A stretch of DNA of 64,000 bases from Turnera subulata (taxonomy: Eukaryota; Streptophyta; Magnoliopsida; Malpighiales; Passifloraceae). Position numbers and translations under genes: made by a program. How positions within the stretch are numbered: the stretch's first letter is position 1; each line of letters begins with the position of its first letter. The stretch lies in assembly GCA_028386065.3 (NCBI GenBank), contig JAKUCV010004743.1, positions 1 to 64,000 of the forward strand, read 5' to 3'. Under the pieces are notes generated by a model. That model was not told where the DNA came from and made no database searches. It worked only from the letters and a program-made list of their open reading frames with translations. Shown piece after piece: positions 19,581 to 30,774 of the stretch.

Positions 19581-20958
19581 ATAGAAAGGATGAAAGTTGT
19601 AACAGCCCGGGTAATTTTTACGTTTTTACCGGTACCGTAATAATTTATTTTACAGTCATTTACCATTAAAATTAATCTTGGGTAATTAATTTATAGTAAT
19701 TCGTACATCAGATTCCGAAACCGAGCCTTGTCCGACGCTTGGGATTTTTCTGCGGATTTTCCGTACCAAGTTGGAATTTTTCGGGTCCAGGAATCTTCAG
19801 AAAAGTCAGGATTAACCCCGAATTATCGGGCCAGAAAAATAAAGTCAAAGGGGTATTATAGTTATTTTCTGGTCCGGACAGATCCCGCCTCATGTGCTGC
19901 GCAGTGAGGAGGCTGCAGCCGCCATTCACTGTGAGCATGTGAATGATCAATTTTCTGCCCGTGACATACCAGTAATCTGCATGATAGACTTTGCCGTGTT
20001 TTTATTCTTTTCCTTCTTTCCAGTACATCACCACCACCATTTCTTTCTGCTCAGCATCCCCTCATCCCCTCTGCAACCAAACTTCACCTGCAAACCATCT
20101 GCCAGAAGCCACCCTTCACTGCAACTCAACCTGCAAAAGAAAAAAAAAACAAAAACAAACAACACAAAGACACACACCAGCCCGAACGGTGACGTTTTGG
20201 ACCACCCCCCAACACCACCTTCTTCTTCCTTCAACCTCTTCCCGTGGCCGAGCCACCACCGGCACCACACACCACCACCTTATCGCCACCACCTGCACCA
20301 TCCCTCCTTTCCCACGCGCGCGTCGTCCTCCTCTCCCTGCCGGTCACCACAATCGACGCCTCTGCCCTGCTGCGAACCGCCACCGCCCGAGCGAAGACTC
20401 GAGCCCACAACCGTGCCGACGACCCTTGGACTCGTGTCTGCCGACACAGTTACCGTCACGCCCTTCCCCGCCGTGCGCCGCTCACGCCTCACCGCCCTTC
20501 TCGACCTCCTTTCACCTCGCTTGCCGCCGCTTTTCCCGACGAGGAGCCGCAGTGCTGCAGCTCGCGAAGGTGAGCAGCACTCACGGGTTGGGGACGATCC
20601 GTCTAAACGGGCGGGCCGACCCGGTTTTTGCTGGGCTGACCTAGGCTTGGGTTAACTTGGGTCGGATCATCTTGGTGGGCTGCTGCGCGGGCCTACCGGG
20701 CTCCCATGTGAGCTTGGATTTGGGCTTGTGCAGTAGCTGGGCTGAGTTTGAGATGGGTTTGGGCTAGGCTGTGGCTGATGGGCTGCATAGTCCAGCCCAG
20801 TCCAGTAAAAAAAAAAGAAAAGAAGAAATATTCTGGAATAAAAAAATAAATAGATATAGATTTGGAAATAAAAATAATTTGTATTTTGGGGAAAAATATA
20901 AATGTGATAAACAATAGTAGAATAATTAAATTGAGGAGATAATCATTGAAAAAAATAT

Positions 20959-20969
20959 ATAATAATAAC

Positions 20970-21031
<62 letters not shown>
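20959..21031. repeat. AAT microsatellite in the 5' LTR
   Basis: A run of about 24 AAT units with one interruption. The equivalent site in the 3' LTR (near 28683) has only about seven units followed by an A run, so the tract has expanded or contracted since insertion. Confidence 0.9.
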
Positions 21032-21034
<3 letters not shown>

Positions 21035-21771
21035 GTAAATAATAATTTTGGAAAGTACATACTTGTAGAAATAAATATGGAAATGGTATTATCAAAGTAG
21101 GTATTGTACTAGAATAGTATCCGGGTATAGGTATAAGTATAATATATTATTTTAGACACCTAGAAATAAATGGTGAATGACGTTGATAATGGGAAATAAA
21201 CCTGGGGAAGTATCCGAGACGAGTTCGTATTTAATTTCCGGTATACAGTAGTAGCATGACATTGCATATCACTTATGTGTGCATATTATTTGTTTGATAT
21301 AGGAGTTGGTAACGTGCAGATACCTGAGGAACCGGACTTGGAATCTGTGGGGCATTTCCAAACTTGATATCGGCTAAGGTGAGGATGGATAACCTTGGAT
21401 ATGTGCCTGTAATACTGTGTTTGATTTTGTTGTTTGATTGAACTGTTGAATCGATTATTGGCTATTATATGATTGCTATGGAAATTGTTTGCTATTTATT
21501 TGCTTTGGATTTTGCCATGATGTGCTGTTGGTTTGTGATATTGTGAGTAACCATTGAGCTGTTAATTGTGAGAATATAGTGATATGAAATTATTGGCTGG
21601 TTGAGCTTGAGAAATAATTTGAGATGATAAGAAGTTGAGTAATTGATGATAGAGTAATGGAATTGGAATTGAATTTGGGATGATGATATAATTGTCACGT
21701 GGAAAGTAGAGGTACGACTAGATGGTTAGAGACTAGTTCTGTGGTGTCATGGCCGGATTGGTTGGTTGATG

Positions 21772-21900
21772 GGGATGTTGATCCCGGATGATGTTGTTAT
21801 TTGGATGTTGATCCCGGATTTGTGATATTGGGATGTTGATCCCGGATTTATTGTTATTGGGATGTTGATCCCGGGTTGTTGGTATTGGGTTGTTGATCCC
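21772..21900 (+). repeat. Five-copy hairpin array in the gypsy 5' LTR
   Basis: GGGATGTTGATCCC or a close variant occurs at 21772-21785, 21803-21814 (GGATGTTGATCC), 21830-21843, 21859-21872 and 21887-21900 (GGGTTGTTGATCCC). Spacing is about 28 bases. The 3' LTR has the same array at about 29453-29580 with some stems mutated. Confidence 0.85.
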
Positions 21901-22545
21901 GGATTGTGATTTGGCCTGGCATCCAGAATTAGTTAATAACCAGGTACGACCCTAGCTTGTCCAGTGACGAGGCCCGGAAGATAAAATTGGTAATAAAATA
22001 AATTAAGCATTCTTTTGGTCTTGGCATAGTGGTTATGGTAGTTTTCTTGTGTTGTGATTGTTTGTGCTTGCTGTTGTGATTGTTGTGCTTACTTCGAAAG
22101 TATTACGGTTAATTATATATCTGTGTTTATCCTTCGTCGGTGAGCACTTCGGACTCACCCCTCGCCTGCGGGGTTTCATCCCGTAGGTTTGGTTGCTTCG
22201 TAGTTCAGGTACGATGTACGTCGGCTGCTGCTCTCTTCTCCACCTGACTCCGGATCCATACCTCCGCTGCATCTGCATTTAAGTCTTCCGCTGCTGTATC
22301 GTATATGTGGCTATGTTGCTGCTATCCTTTGTTGCTTGGGTGTTGTCTATTGAGTTATGTTGCTGTTAATACGAGTGGATTGAATAATGGTCCCCGAGTA
22401 TGGGTGACAATTATAATATGGTGTGCTGTTGTATTTGGATTTTATGTGTAGTATTTTACTGCGATGTACTGCCTAATCTGTTAATAAGAATAGTTTCGGC
22501 ACGTGTTTACTGTGTATGGTAAATACGGGTCGGGGCGTTTCAGTT

Positions 22546-22558
22546 TGGTAGCGGAGTA
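22546..22558 (+). other. Primer-binding site of the gypsy element
   Basis: TGGTAGCGGAGTA begins four bases (GTTT minus the shared T) after the LTR end. It resembles the initiator-Met tRNA complement TGGTATCAGAGCC but differs at four positions. Its first eleven bases equal those of the PBS of the copia element at 40672-40684. Confidence 0.65.
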
Positions 22559-22669
22559 GGCAGTAGGTCATTAGGGACATAACTGTGGTTGCATGATTGT
22601 TTGTTTGTGCATAAGATTTGCCACGACATGATATGACAAGCATACATATACATTCTCATATAGGTACGA

Positions 22670-23810
22670 ATGGATCCGGTTGGAGGGAATCGGCATGCTG
22701 CAGGTCACCTAGATGACGACCAGGTATCGGTGGATCAACCGCAGCAAGTTGCGGGAGGTCCGGAACATCTTCCTAATGTTCCTTTGGGAGATCCTGCGCA
22801 GATGTTAAACGTGGTAACTCAGATTCTGCGAAGGCAAGATGCCAGAGATGCTCGTATCGCAGCTATGAAAGCTCGGGAACAGGAAAACCAGGGACCAGTT
22901 GAGGATCCAGTGTATATGAAGCTGGAGAAGCTTGGAGTAGAGGTTTTTACTAGAGTCACTACACCACAGGATGCTGATCGGTGGCTTAGACAGATGAACA
23001 GGGTTATGCTGAAGCTGACGTGTAGGGATGACAGGTGGGCCAGATATGCTGCTGTCATGTTTCGAGGAGATGCTGTTGATTGGTGGGAGTCTACCACCAG
23101 GGACATGCCGACACCTGTCACTATGCCGTGGACCCAGTTCATGGAGATGTTCTAAAGGAATTTTGTTTTTGAGGCATACCAGGACCAGCTGAGACGGGAG
23201 TTTCTGGGACTATAACAGAGACCGGATCAGTCGGTCATTGATTATGAGATCAAGTTCAACCGCTTGTCCATCTATGCAAGTGAGTTTGTAGCTACCCTGG
23301 ACGCAGATGTAAACGTTTCTGGGATGGTCTTCGATCTGGTATCCAAACAGTTATGGGGTGCAAGGTCTATGAGACTTACCAGGACATGCTGACAAATGCC
23401 CTGAGAGCTGAGATTATTTGGCTGGGTAATGAGAGGGAGCAACAGGAGATCCGTAAGAGGCATGCTGCACAGAGTTTTGGGGGATAAAACAAGAGGTTCC
23501 AGACACCAGTGAACCGGTCTGGATATGGACAGAGCCGGTTCATGCCAAGGAGTCAGGGACGTGGATGGAACAACAACTATAATAACCGAGGCAGTTCTTG
23601 GACTCAGTCTAGAGGGACTTCATCCTGGAATGCTCACCCGAGACCTCCTCTGTCTCAGGTGAGGTGCTATGAGTGTAACGAAGTTGGGCACTACCGATAT
23701 GATTGTCCCAAGTTGGGTAGATGTGGAGGTTCGGCACCTGTTCAAGCGGTGCAAGCTTCAGTTGCCAGTGTTCCTAGTGGTTCTGGAGTTGGCCGAGGCC
23801 GAGGACGTGG
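22670..23810 (+). pseudogene. Gypsy gag, broken
   Basis: Starts at ATG 22670. The conserved capsid region includes VEVFTRVTTPQDADRWLRQM and GDAVDWWESTTRD. The frame is broken by TAA at 23153-23155 and 23213-23215, by an apparent single-base deletion near 23312 that changes frame, and by TAA at 23485-23487. Downstream, in the new frame, a retroviral zinc knuckle CYECNEVGHYRYDC lies at about 23668-23709. Gag would form the particle and bind RNA through the knuckle. The gag-pol boundary is chosen arbitrarily, because the polyprotein is normally continuous. Confidence 0.85.
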
Positions 23811-26800
23811 AGTTGTTCCTGCTAGGACCCAGTCAGCCATGAACCAGAGTACAGCAGTGCCGAGAGCATTTGTGATCACCGCTGAGGAGGATCCAGAGAA
23901 CGCTGTTATCATAGCAGGTACCTTTACAGTTTTTGGTAGTACTGCTTATACTTTGATAGACCCTGGTGCTACGCATTCTTTTGTTGCGTAAAGCTTTGCA
24001 ATACTACATAACTGTACGGGAGAGAGTTTAGCTTGTCCGATGAGGGTTAGGTTACCTGCGGGTATAGTGGTCAGGTTAACCCATGTGTGCAGAGACGTTT
24101 CGCTTTCATACGATAGTGAGGTTTTCTTTGCACGGTTGATTGTGATGAACATGGGTGGTTTAGATATCATCTTGGGGATGGATTGGTTGTCCAAGTACAG
24201 TGCTATGGTAAATTATCGAACCAAAGAAGTGTTGTTGACTTCCGAAGGTGGACATAAGGTTTTGTTGACAAGTATTGGGAGAGCTGCTACTACATGTAGT
24301 ATCTCTGCTAATCAGGATGTTGGGATGAAGTCATTGGATTCAGATGCTTTGCTGACCCATGTCAAGGGTGAAGAAGTTCAGACTCCAGTTTTGGGGGACA
24401 TCATAGTTGTGAGGGAGTTTCCAGATGTGTTTCCAGAGGATCTGCCAGGATTGCCACCTGACAGGGAAGTTGAGTACACCATCGATTTGATGCCAGGAGT
24501 GACACCTATCTCGATGGCACCATATCGGATGGCACCGATAGAACTTCAGGAGCTGACGAAGCAGTTGGATGAGTTGGTTGAGAAGGGTTTCATCCGACTG
24601 AGTACATCACCTTGGGGATCACCAGTCCTCTTTGTGAAGAAGAAAGATGGCAGTTTGCGGATGTGTGTGGACTACCGACAGTTGAACAAGGTGACAGTGA
24701 AGAACAAGTACCCGCTTCCCAAGATTGATGACCTCTTTGACCAGCTATAGGGAGCTACAGTGTTTTCTAAGATTGATCTTCGATCTGGCTACCATCAGGT
24801 CAAGATTGCAGAGAAAGACATATCGAAGACGGCCTTCCGTACCCGGTATAGGCATTTCAAGTTCACAGTGGTTCCTTTCGGTTTGACCAATGTACCTACA
24901 GTTTTTATGTGCTTGATGCACTTGGTCTTGAATGAGTTCTTGGACAAGTTCGTGGTGGTCTTCATCGACGACATTCTAATATACTCCAAGAGCAGGGAAG
25001 AACATGAGGAGCATCTAAGGGTAGTGCTACAGAGGCTGCGAGAGAAAGAGTTGTATGCTAAGTTCAGCAAGTGCGACTTCTGCCTTGATGAAGTTGCATT
25101 CCTTGGACATGTTGTATCCGGAGATAGAATTAAGGTTGACCCTGCCAAAGTGAAAGCTGTTATGAAGTGGGAGCCACCCAAGACGGTACCCGAAGTCAGA
25201 AGTTTTCTTGGCCTTGTAGGATATTACCGGAGATTCATCGATTTTTCCTTGATAGCCAGTCCCATCACTAAGCTATTGAGGAAAGATCAAGCCTTTGTAT
25301 GCAGTGATGCCTGCCAGAGGAGTTTTGATGAACTGAAGAAGAAGTTGACAACAGCACCAGTTTTGACAGTACCTAAGCCAGGAGTGGAGTACGTGCTGTT
25401 TTGTGATGTTTCAGGTCTTGGTTTGGGAGCAGTCCTGATGCAAGAAGGCCGAGTGATTGCCTATGCTTCAAGACAGTTGAGACCACATGAGAAGAACTAT
25501 CCGACACATGATCTGGAGATGGCCGTAGTGATCCTTGCTTTGAAGATTTGGCGACATTATCTGTTTGGAGAGAGATGCCGGATCTTCACAGATCATAAGA
25601 GTCTTAAGTACATCATGACTCAGAAGGAACATAACCTGCGACAACGACGTTGGGTTGAGTTGCTGAATGATTATGATTGTACTACTGAGTATCATCCTGG
25701 AAAAGCTAACGTTGTAGCAGATGCTTTGAGCCAGAGACAGTCAGAAGATACTTCCACGACCTACTCGATGTCTTCACTCATCGAGTTAAGGAAGATGGGA
25801 GTTGATTTATCAGTTGATGAGACAGGAGCTTTGCTGACTCATATTGAAGTCAAGTCTAACTTGAGAGGCTGGGTTGTGGAGCTACAAGTTGGAGATCCCG
25901 ACTTGATCAAGCTGAAGGAAGCAGTCCGTAGCGGATAGGAAGACAAGTTTCGCATAGCTGAGGATAGTGCATTGATGTTGGGGAAACGTTTATGTGTACC
26001 CAGTGTTGGTGACCTATGCAGTCAGATTTTAGAAGAAGGACATATGGCGCCATATGCTATGCATCCCGGGAGCACCAAGATGTACAAGAATTTAAGGAGT
26101 CATTTTTTGTGGCCGCGTATGAAGAAGGATGTAGTCGAGTATGTGGCAAAGTGTATCACTTGTCAGCAAGTGAAAGCCGAGCATCAGGCTCCAACAGGGA
26201 AGATGAGATCGTTGTCAGTGCCAGAGTGGAAGTGGGAGATGATCACTATGGATTTTGTAGTTGAATTACCGTTGGCCCGGAAACAGCATGATGCCATTTG
26301 GGTTATCGTTGATCGGCTTACAAAATCAGCTCATTTTCTCCCCATCCGACAGACAGATACTATGGATAAGTTGGCGAAACAGTATGTCGCAGAGATTGTG
26401 AGACTACATGGGATTTTTAAGTCCATAGTCTTAGACAGGGATCCGAGATTCACATCACGGTTTTGGAAGAGTCTGCAAGCAGCTTTGGGGACGAAGCTGA
26501 GTTTCAGTAATGCGTTTCATCCTCAGACTGACGGACAGTCAGAGAGGACTATTCAGATGCTGGAGGATATGTTAAGGGCTTGTGCTCTTAATTTCAGTGG
26601 GAGTTGGGATCAGTATTTGTCCTTAGCGGAGTTCGCCTACAACAACAGTTTTCATTCCAGCATTGGCATGCCACCGTTTGAAGCTCTTTACGGAAAGAAA
26701 TGCCGAAGTCCAGTATGTTGGGATGAAGAAGGTCTTCGTTTGATTGTGGGCCCAGATTTGGTTAAGCAGACAATCGACAAGATTCAGGTAGTTAAGCAGA

Positions 26801-27297
26801 GTATGAGAGCAGCACAGGACCGACAGAAAAGTTATGCGGATAAGCATCGTCGTGAGATGGAGTAGCAAGTGGGAGAGAAAGTTTTCCACCGAGTTGCACC
26901 ATGGAAAGGTGTTATCAGAATAGGGAAAAGAGGGAAGCTGAGTCCCAGGTACATTGGACCATATGAGATTGTGGATAGGGTTGGACCCTTGGCGTACAGA
27001 CTATCCTTACCAGAGGAGTTATCTCGGATTCATGATGTGTTTCATGTTTCCATGTTGAGGAGGTACAGATCTGATCCGAGTCATGTGGTTACTACAGCGG
27101 ACGTTGAGGTTGCAGAGGATCTTGCGTATACAGAATTGCCGGAGCAGATCCTTGCCCGAGAGGTCAGACAGTTGAGGAATCGAGTCATTCCTATGGTAAA
27201 GGTTAAGTGGAGCAAGCACTCTGCGAACAAGTCTACATGGGAAGTTGAGGAGCACATGTGTTCTCAGTATCCGCACCTGTTCACAGCACCGGAGTGA
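23811..27297 (+). pseudogene. Gypsy pol (PR, RT, RNase H, IN, chromodomain) with in-frame stops
   Basis: A single frame runs to TGA at 27297, broken by TAA 23989-23991, TAG 24748-24750, TAG 25936-25938 and TAG 26863-26865. Protease has LIDPGATHSF at about 23956. RT has [10 protein letters not shown] and the catalytic FIDDILIYS at about 24960. RNase H begins near 25390 with [14 protein letters not shown]. Integrase (about 26050-26800) has TMDFV, LDRDPRF and GQSERT, supplying the D, D and E residues. The C-terminus (about 27140-27260) is a chromodomain, with LRNRVIPMVKVKWS and STWEVEEHM. The stops at 24748 and 25936 fall where relatives have Gln, so CAG to TAG is likely. Otherwise the coding sequence is well preserved. 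Confidence 0.92.
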
Positions 27298-27319
27298 ATT
27301 TCGGGGACGAAATTCTTTT

Positions 27320-27333
27320 TAAGGTGGGTAGGC
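27320..27333 (+). other. Polypurine-like tract before the gypsy 3' LTR
   Basis: TAAGGTGGGTAGGC lies directly before TGTAACAGCCC. It follows TTTCGGGGACGAAATT, a block typical of the end of plant chromoviruses. Confidence 0.65.
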
Positions 27334-30224
27334 TGTAACAGCCCGGGTAATTTTTACGTTTTTATCGGTACCGTAATAATTTATTTTACAGTCATTTACC
27401 ATGAAAATTAATCTTGGGTAATTAATTTATGGTAATTCGTGCATCGGATTCCGAAACCGAGCCTTGTCCCATGCTCGAAATTTTTCTGCGGATTTTCCGG
27501 ACCAAGTTGGAATTTTTCGGGTCCAGGAATCTTCAGAAAAGTCAGGATTAACCCCGAATTATCGGGCCAAAAAAATAAAGTCAAAGAGGTATTACAGTTA
27601 TTTTCTGGTCCTGACAGAACCGGCCTCACATGCTGCACAGTGAGGGGGCTGCAGCCGCCATTCACTGTGAGCATATGAATGATCAGTTTTCTGCCCGTGA
27701 CATACCAGTAATCTGCATGATAGACTTTGCCGTGTTTTTATTCTTTTCCTTCTTACCAGTACATCACCACCACCATTTCTTTCTGCTCAACATCCCCTTA
27801 TCCCCTCTGTAACCAAACTTCACCTGCAAACCGTCTGCCAGAAGCCACCCTTCACTGCAACTCAACCTGCAAAAGAAAAAAAAAACAAACAAACAACACA
27901 AAGACACACACCAGCCCGAACGGTGACGTTTTGGACCACCCCCCAACACCACCTTCTTCCTCTTCCCGTGGCCGAGCCACCACCGGCACCACACGCCACC
28001 ACCTTATCGCCACCACCTACACCTTCCCTCCTTTCCCACGCGCGCGTCGTCCTCCTCTCCCTGCCGGTCACCACCATCGACGCCTCTGCCCTGCTGCGAA
28101 CCGCCGCTGCCCGAGCGAAGACCCGAGCCCACAGCAGTGCCGTCGACCCTTAGACTCGTGTCTGCCGACACCGTTGCCGTCACACCCTTCCCCGCCGCGC
28201 GCCGCTCATTCCTCACCGCCCTGCTCGACCTCCTTTCACCTCTCTTGCCGCCGCTTTTCCCGACGAGGAGCCGCCGTGCTGCAGCTCGCGAAGGTGAGCA
28301 GCACTCACGGGTTGGGGACGACCCGTCTAAACGGGCGGGCCGAACCGGTTTTTGCTGGGCTGACCTAGGCTTGGGTTAACTTGGGTCGGATCATCTTGGT
28401 GGGCTGCTGCGCGGGCCTACCGGGCTCCCATGTGAGCTTGGATTTGGGCTTGTGCAGTAGCTGGGCTGAGTTTGAGATGGGTTTGGGCTGGGCTGTGGCT
28501 GCTGGGCTGCATAGTCCAGCCCAGTCCAGTAAAAAAAAAGATGAGAAGAAATATTCTGGAATAAAAAAAATAAATAGATATAATTTTAGAAATAAAAATA
28601 ATTTGTATTTTGGGGAAAAATATAAATGTGATAAACAATAGTAGAGTAATTAAATTGAGGAGATAATCATGGAAAAAAATATATAATAATAATAATAATA
28701 ATAAAAAAAAACAATGGTAAATAATAATTTTGGAAAGTACATACTTGTAGAAATAAATATGTAAAGGGTATTATCAAAGTAGGTATTGTACTAGAATAGT
28801 ATCCGGGTATAGGTATAAGTATAATATATTATTTTAGACACCTAGAAATAAATGGTGAATGACGTTGATAATGGGAAATAAACCTGGGGAAGTATCCGAG
28901 ACGAGTTCGTATTTAATTTCCGGTATACAGTAATAGCATGACATTGCATATCACTTATGTGTGCATATTATTTGTTTGATATAGGAGTTGGTAACGAGCA
29001 AATACCTGAGGAACTGGACTTGGAGTCTGTGGGGCATTTCCAAACTTGATATCGGCTAAGGTGAGGATGGATAACCTTGGATATGCGCCTGTAATACTGT
29101 GTTTGATTTTGTTGTTTGATTGAACTGTTGAATCTATTATTGGCTATTATATGATTGCTATGGAAATTGTTTGCAATTTATTTGTTGTGGATTTTGCCAT
29201 GATGTGCTGTTGGTTTGTGATATTGTGAGTAACCATTGAGCTGTTAATTGTGAGAATATAGTGATAAGAAATTATTAGCTGGTTGAGCTTGAAAAATAAT
29301 CTGAGATGATAAGAAGTTGAGTAATTGATGATAGAGTAATGGAATTGGAATTGAATTTGGGATGATGATATAATTGTCACGTGGAAAGTAGAGGTACGAC
29401 TAGATGGTTAGAGACTACTTCTGTGGTGTCATGGCCGGATTGGTTGGTTGATGGGGATGTTGATCCCGGATGATGTTGTTATTGGGATGTTGATCCCAGA
29501 TTTGTGATATTGGGATGTTGATCCCGAATTTATTGTTATTAGGATGTTGATCCCGGGTTGTTGGTATTGGGTTGTTTATCTCAGATTGTGATTTGGCCTG
29601 GCATCCAGAATTAGTTAATAACTAGGTATGACCCTAGCTTGTCCAGTGACGGGGCCCGGAAGATAAAATTGGTAATAAAATAAATTAAGCATTCTTTTGG
29701 TCTTAGCATAGTGGTTATGGTAGTTTTCTTGTGTTGTGATTGTTTGTGCTTGTTGTTGTGATTGTTGTGCTTACTTCGAAAGTATTACGGTTGATTATAT
29801 ATCTGTGTTTATCCTTCGTCGGTGAGCACTTCGGACTCACCCCTCGCCTGCGGGGTTTCATCCCGTAGGTTTGATAGCTTCGTAGTTCAGGTACGATGTA
29901 CGTCGGCTGCTGCTTTCTTCTCCACCTGACTCCGGATCCATACCTCCGCTGCATCTGCATTTAAGTCTTCCGCTGCTGTATCGTATATGTTGCTATGTTG
30001 CTGCTATCCTTTGTTGCTTGGGTGTTGTCTATTGAGTTATGTTGCTGTTAATACGAGTGGATTGAATAATGGTCCCCGAGTATGGGTGACAGCTGTAATA
30101 TGGTGTGTTGTTGTATTTGGATTTTATGTGTAGTATTTTACTGCGATGTACTGCCTAATCTGTTAATAAGAATAGTTTCGGCACGTGTTTACTGTGTATG
30201 GTAAATACGGGTCGGGGCGTTTCA
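27334..30224 (+). repeat. Gypsy 3' LTR
   Basis: 2891 bp, same ends as the 5' LTR, followed directly by the target duplication AAAGT. It contains the hairpin array at about 29453-29580 and a reduced AAT tract near 28683. Confidence 0.93.
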
Positions 30225-30229
30225 AAAGT

Positions 30230-30290
30230 AGTAATAAGAAAAGTTTTAGAAATAAATACTTTAATAGAGTAGAGACTCGTGCTGATAACA
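30230..30290 (-). other. Copia leader stub with primer-binding-site-like sequence
   Basis: The 61 bases between the gypsy insertion and the copia 5' LTR. On - the LTR is followed by TGTTATCAGCACGAGTCTC, resembling a Met-tRNA type copia primer site (TATCAGMRC core). This fixes the gypsy insertion within about 70 bases of the copia 5' LTR. Confidence 0.6.
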
Positions 30291-30769
30291 TTTTATATAA
30301 TTGGGGAAGATTTTTACTATTTGATGGAATAATACAAACTTGATCAAGGTAATAATACAACTTTGGTAATAATAATACACTTTTGATAATAATATGTAGA
30401 AGAGAATAATAAATTTAGATGGAGGGAGATTGGAAGAGAAGTGTATGGAATGGGAAGAGAGTGAAGTTTATGGTGGGTTGTAAGTGTATGAAAGTGAAGG
30501 AATGAAGGGGTATTTATAGTCGGAAATGGGAGGATAAAAACAAATAAGTATGATTGATTTAAAAGGATAAAATCAGAGGGATGTTAGGTAAAGGAAAATG
30601 ATATTAGGATTAGGACAAATGGAATTATGGAGGGTAATTAGCCAAAGAGATAATTCCAAGTAGAAGTTTGGTGTATGGGTAAAGTATTTACCGGGGGTAA
30701 ATTCGGGTATGATAAAAATGAGTTTTACTGGATGGTAACAATGACATTCACCATAATTTATTTATAACA
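30291..30769 (-). repeat. Copia LTR (element 5' LTR)
   Basis: 479 bp, partner of 13783-14271. On + it starts TTTTATATAA, a mutated form of TGTTATAAAA, and ends TTATAACA, followed by the target duplication AGCAT. Confidence 0.92.
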
Positions 30770-30774
30770 AGCAT

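Larger units (their letters stand above)
19598..22542 (+). repeat. Gypsy 5' LTR
   Basis: 2945 bp. It contains a C-rich stretch at about 20180-20560, a long AAT microsatellite (20959-21031), a five-copy hairpin array (21772-21900) and the conserved GTGAGCACTTCGGACTCACC block near 22140. It is very similar to the 3' LTR; most of the 54-bp length difference comes from the microsatellite. Confidence 0.93.
19598..30224 (+). mobile_element. Ty3/gypsy chromovirus (Tekay/Del-like), nested, coding decayed
   Basis: Both LTRs (19598-22542 and 27334-30224) start TGTAACAGCCC and end GGGGCGTTTCA. A perfect 5-bp duplication AAAGT flanks the element (19593-19597 and 30225-30229), proving insertion into the copia element. 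Inside are a primer-binding site, gag with a zinc knuckle, protease, RT, RNase H, integrase and a C-terminal chromodomain, then a purine-rich tract. Long LTRs and the chromodomain fit the Tekay/Del chromovirus lineage, which targets modified heterochromatin through the chromodomain. Gag-pol carries one apparent 1-nt deletion and several in-frame stops, so the copy is not autonomous. Confidence 0.95.
13783..30769 (-). mobile_element. Degenerate Ty1/copia element, interrupted by a nested gypsy element
   Basis: Two LTR copies (13783-14271 and 30291-30769) are flanked by a perfect 5-bp duplication AGCAT (13778-13782 and 30770-30774). A polypurine tract next to the left LTR and RNase H, reverse transcriptase and integrase remnants in inverted order show that the element runs on -. 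Removing the nested gypsy (19598-30224 plus one 5-bp duplication) leaves about 6.4 kb. The two LTRs differ by roughly twenty substitutions and one 10-bp duplication by eye, so this insertion is old. Integrase, RT and RNase H are recognisable but broken. Gag and protease are not seen: the place where they should lie (16926-19597) holds hairpin arrays, a LINE fragment and tandem repeats. Confidence 0.92.

Noticed and set aside
18200..19597. A complete second copia element bounded by the PPT-like run at 18613.
   Set aside because: No second LTR, no TG...CA pair and no target duplication could be found. It is reported only as a PPT-like site.
19894..20655. Overlapping ORFs of 217-253 codons rich in Pro, His, Ser and Arg, repeated at 27727-28379.
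   Set aside because: They lie wholly within the gypsy LTRs, in C-rich low-complexity DNA, and are open in several frames at once. No domain is present, so they are compositional.
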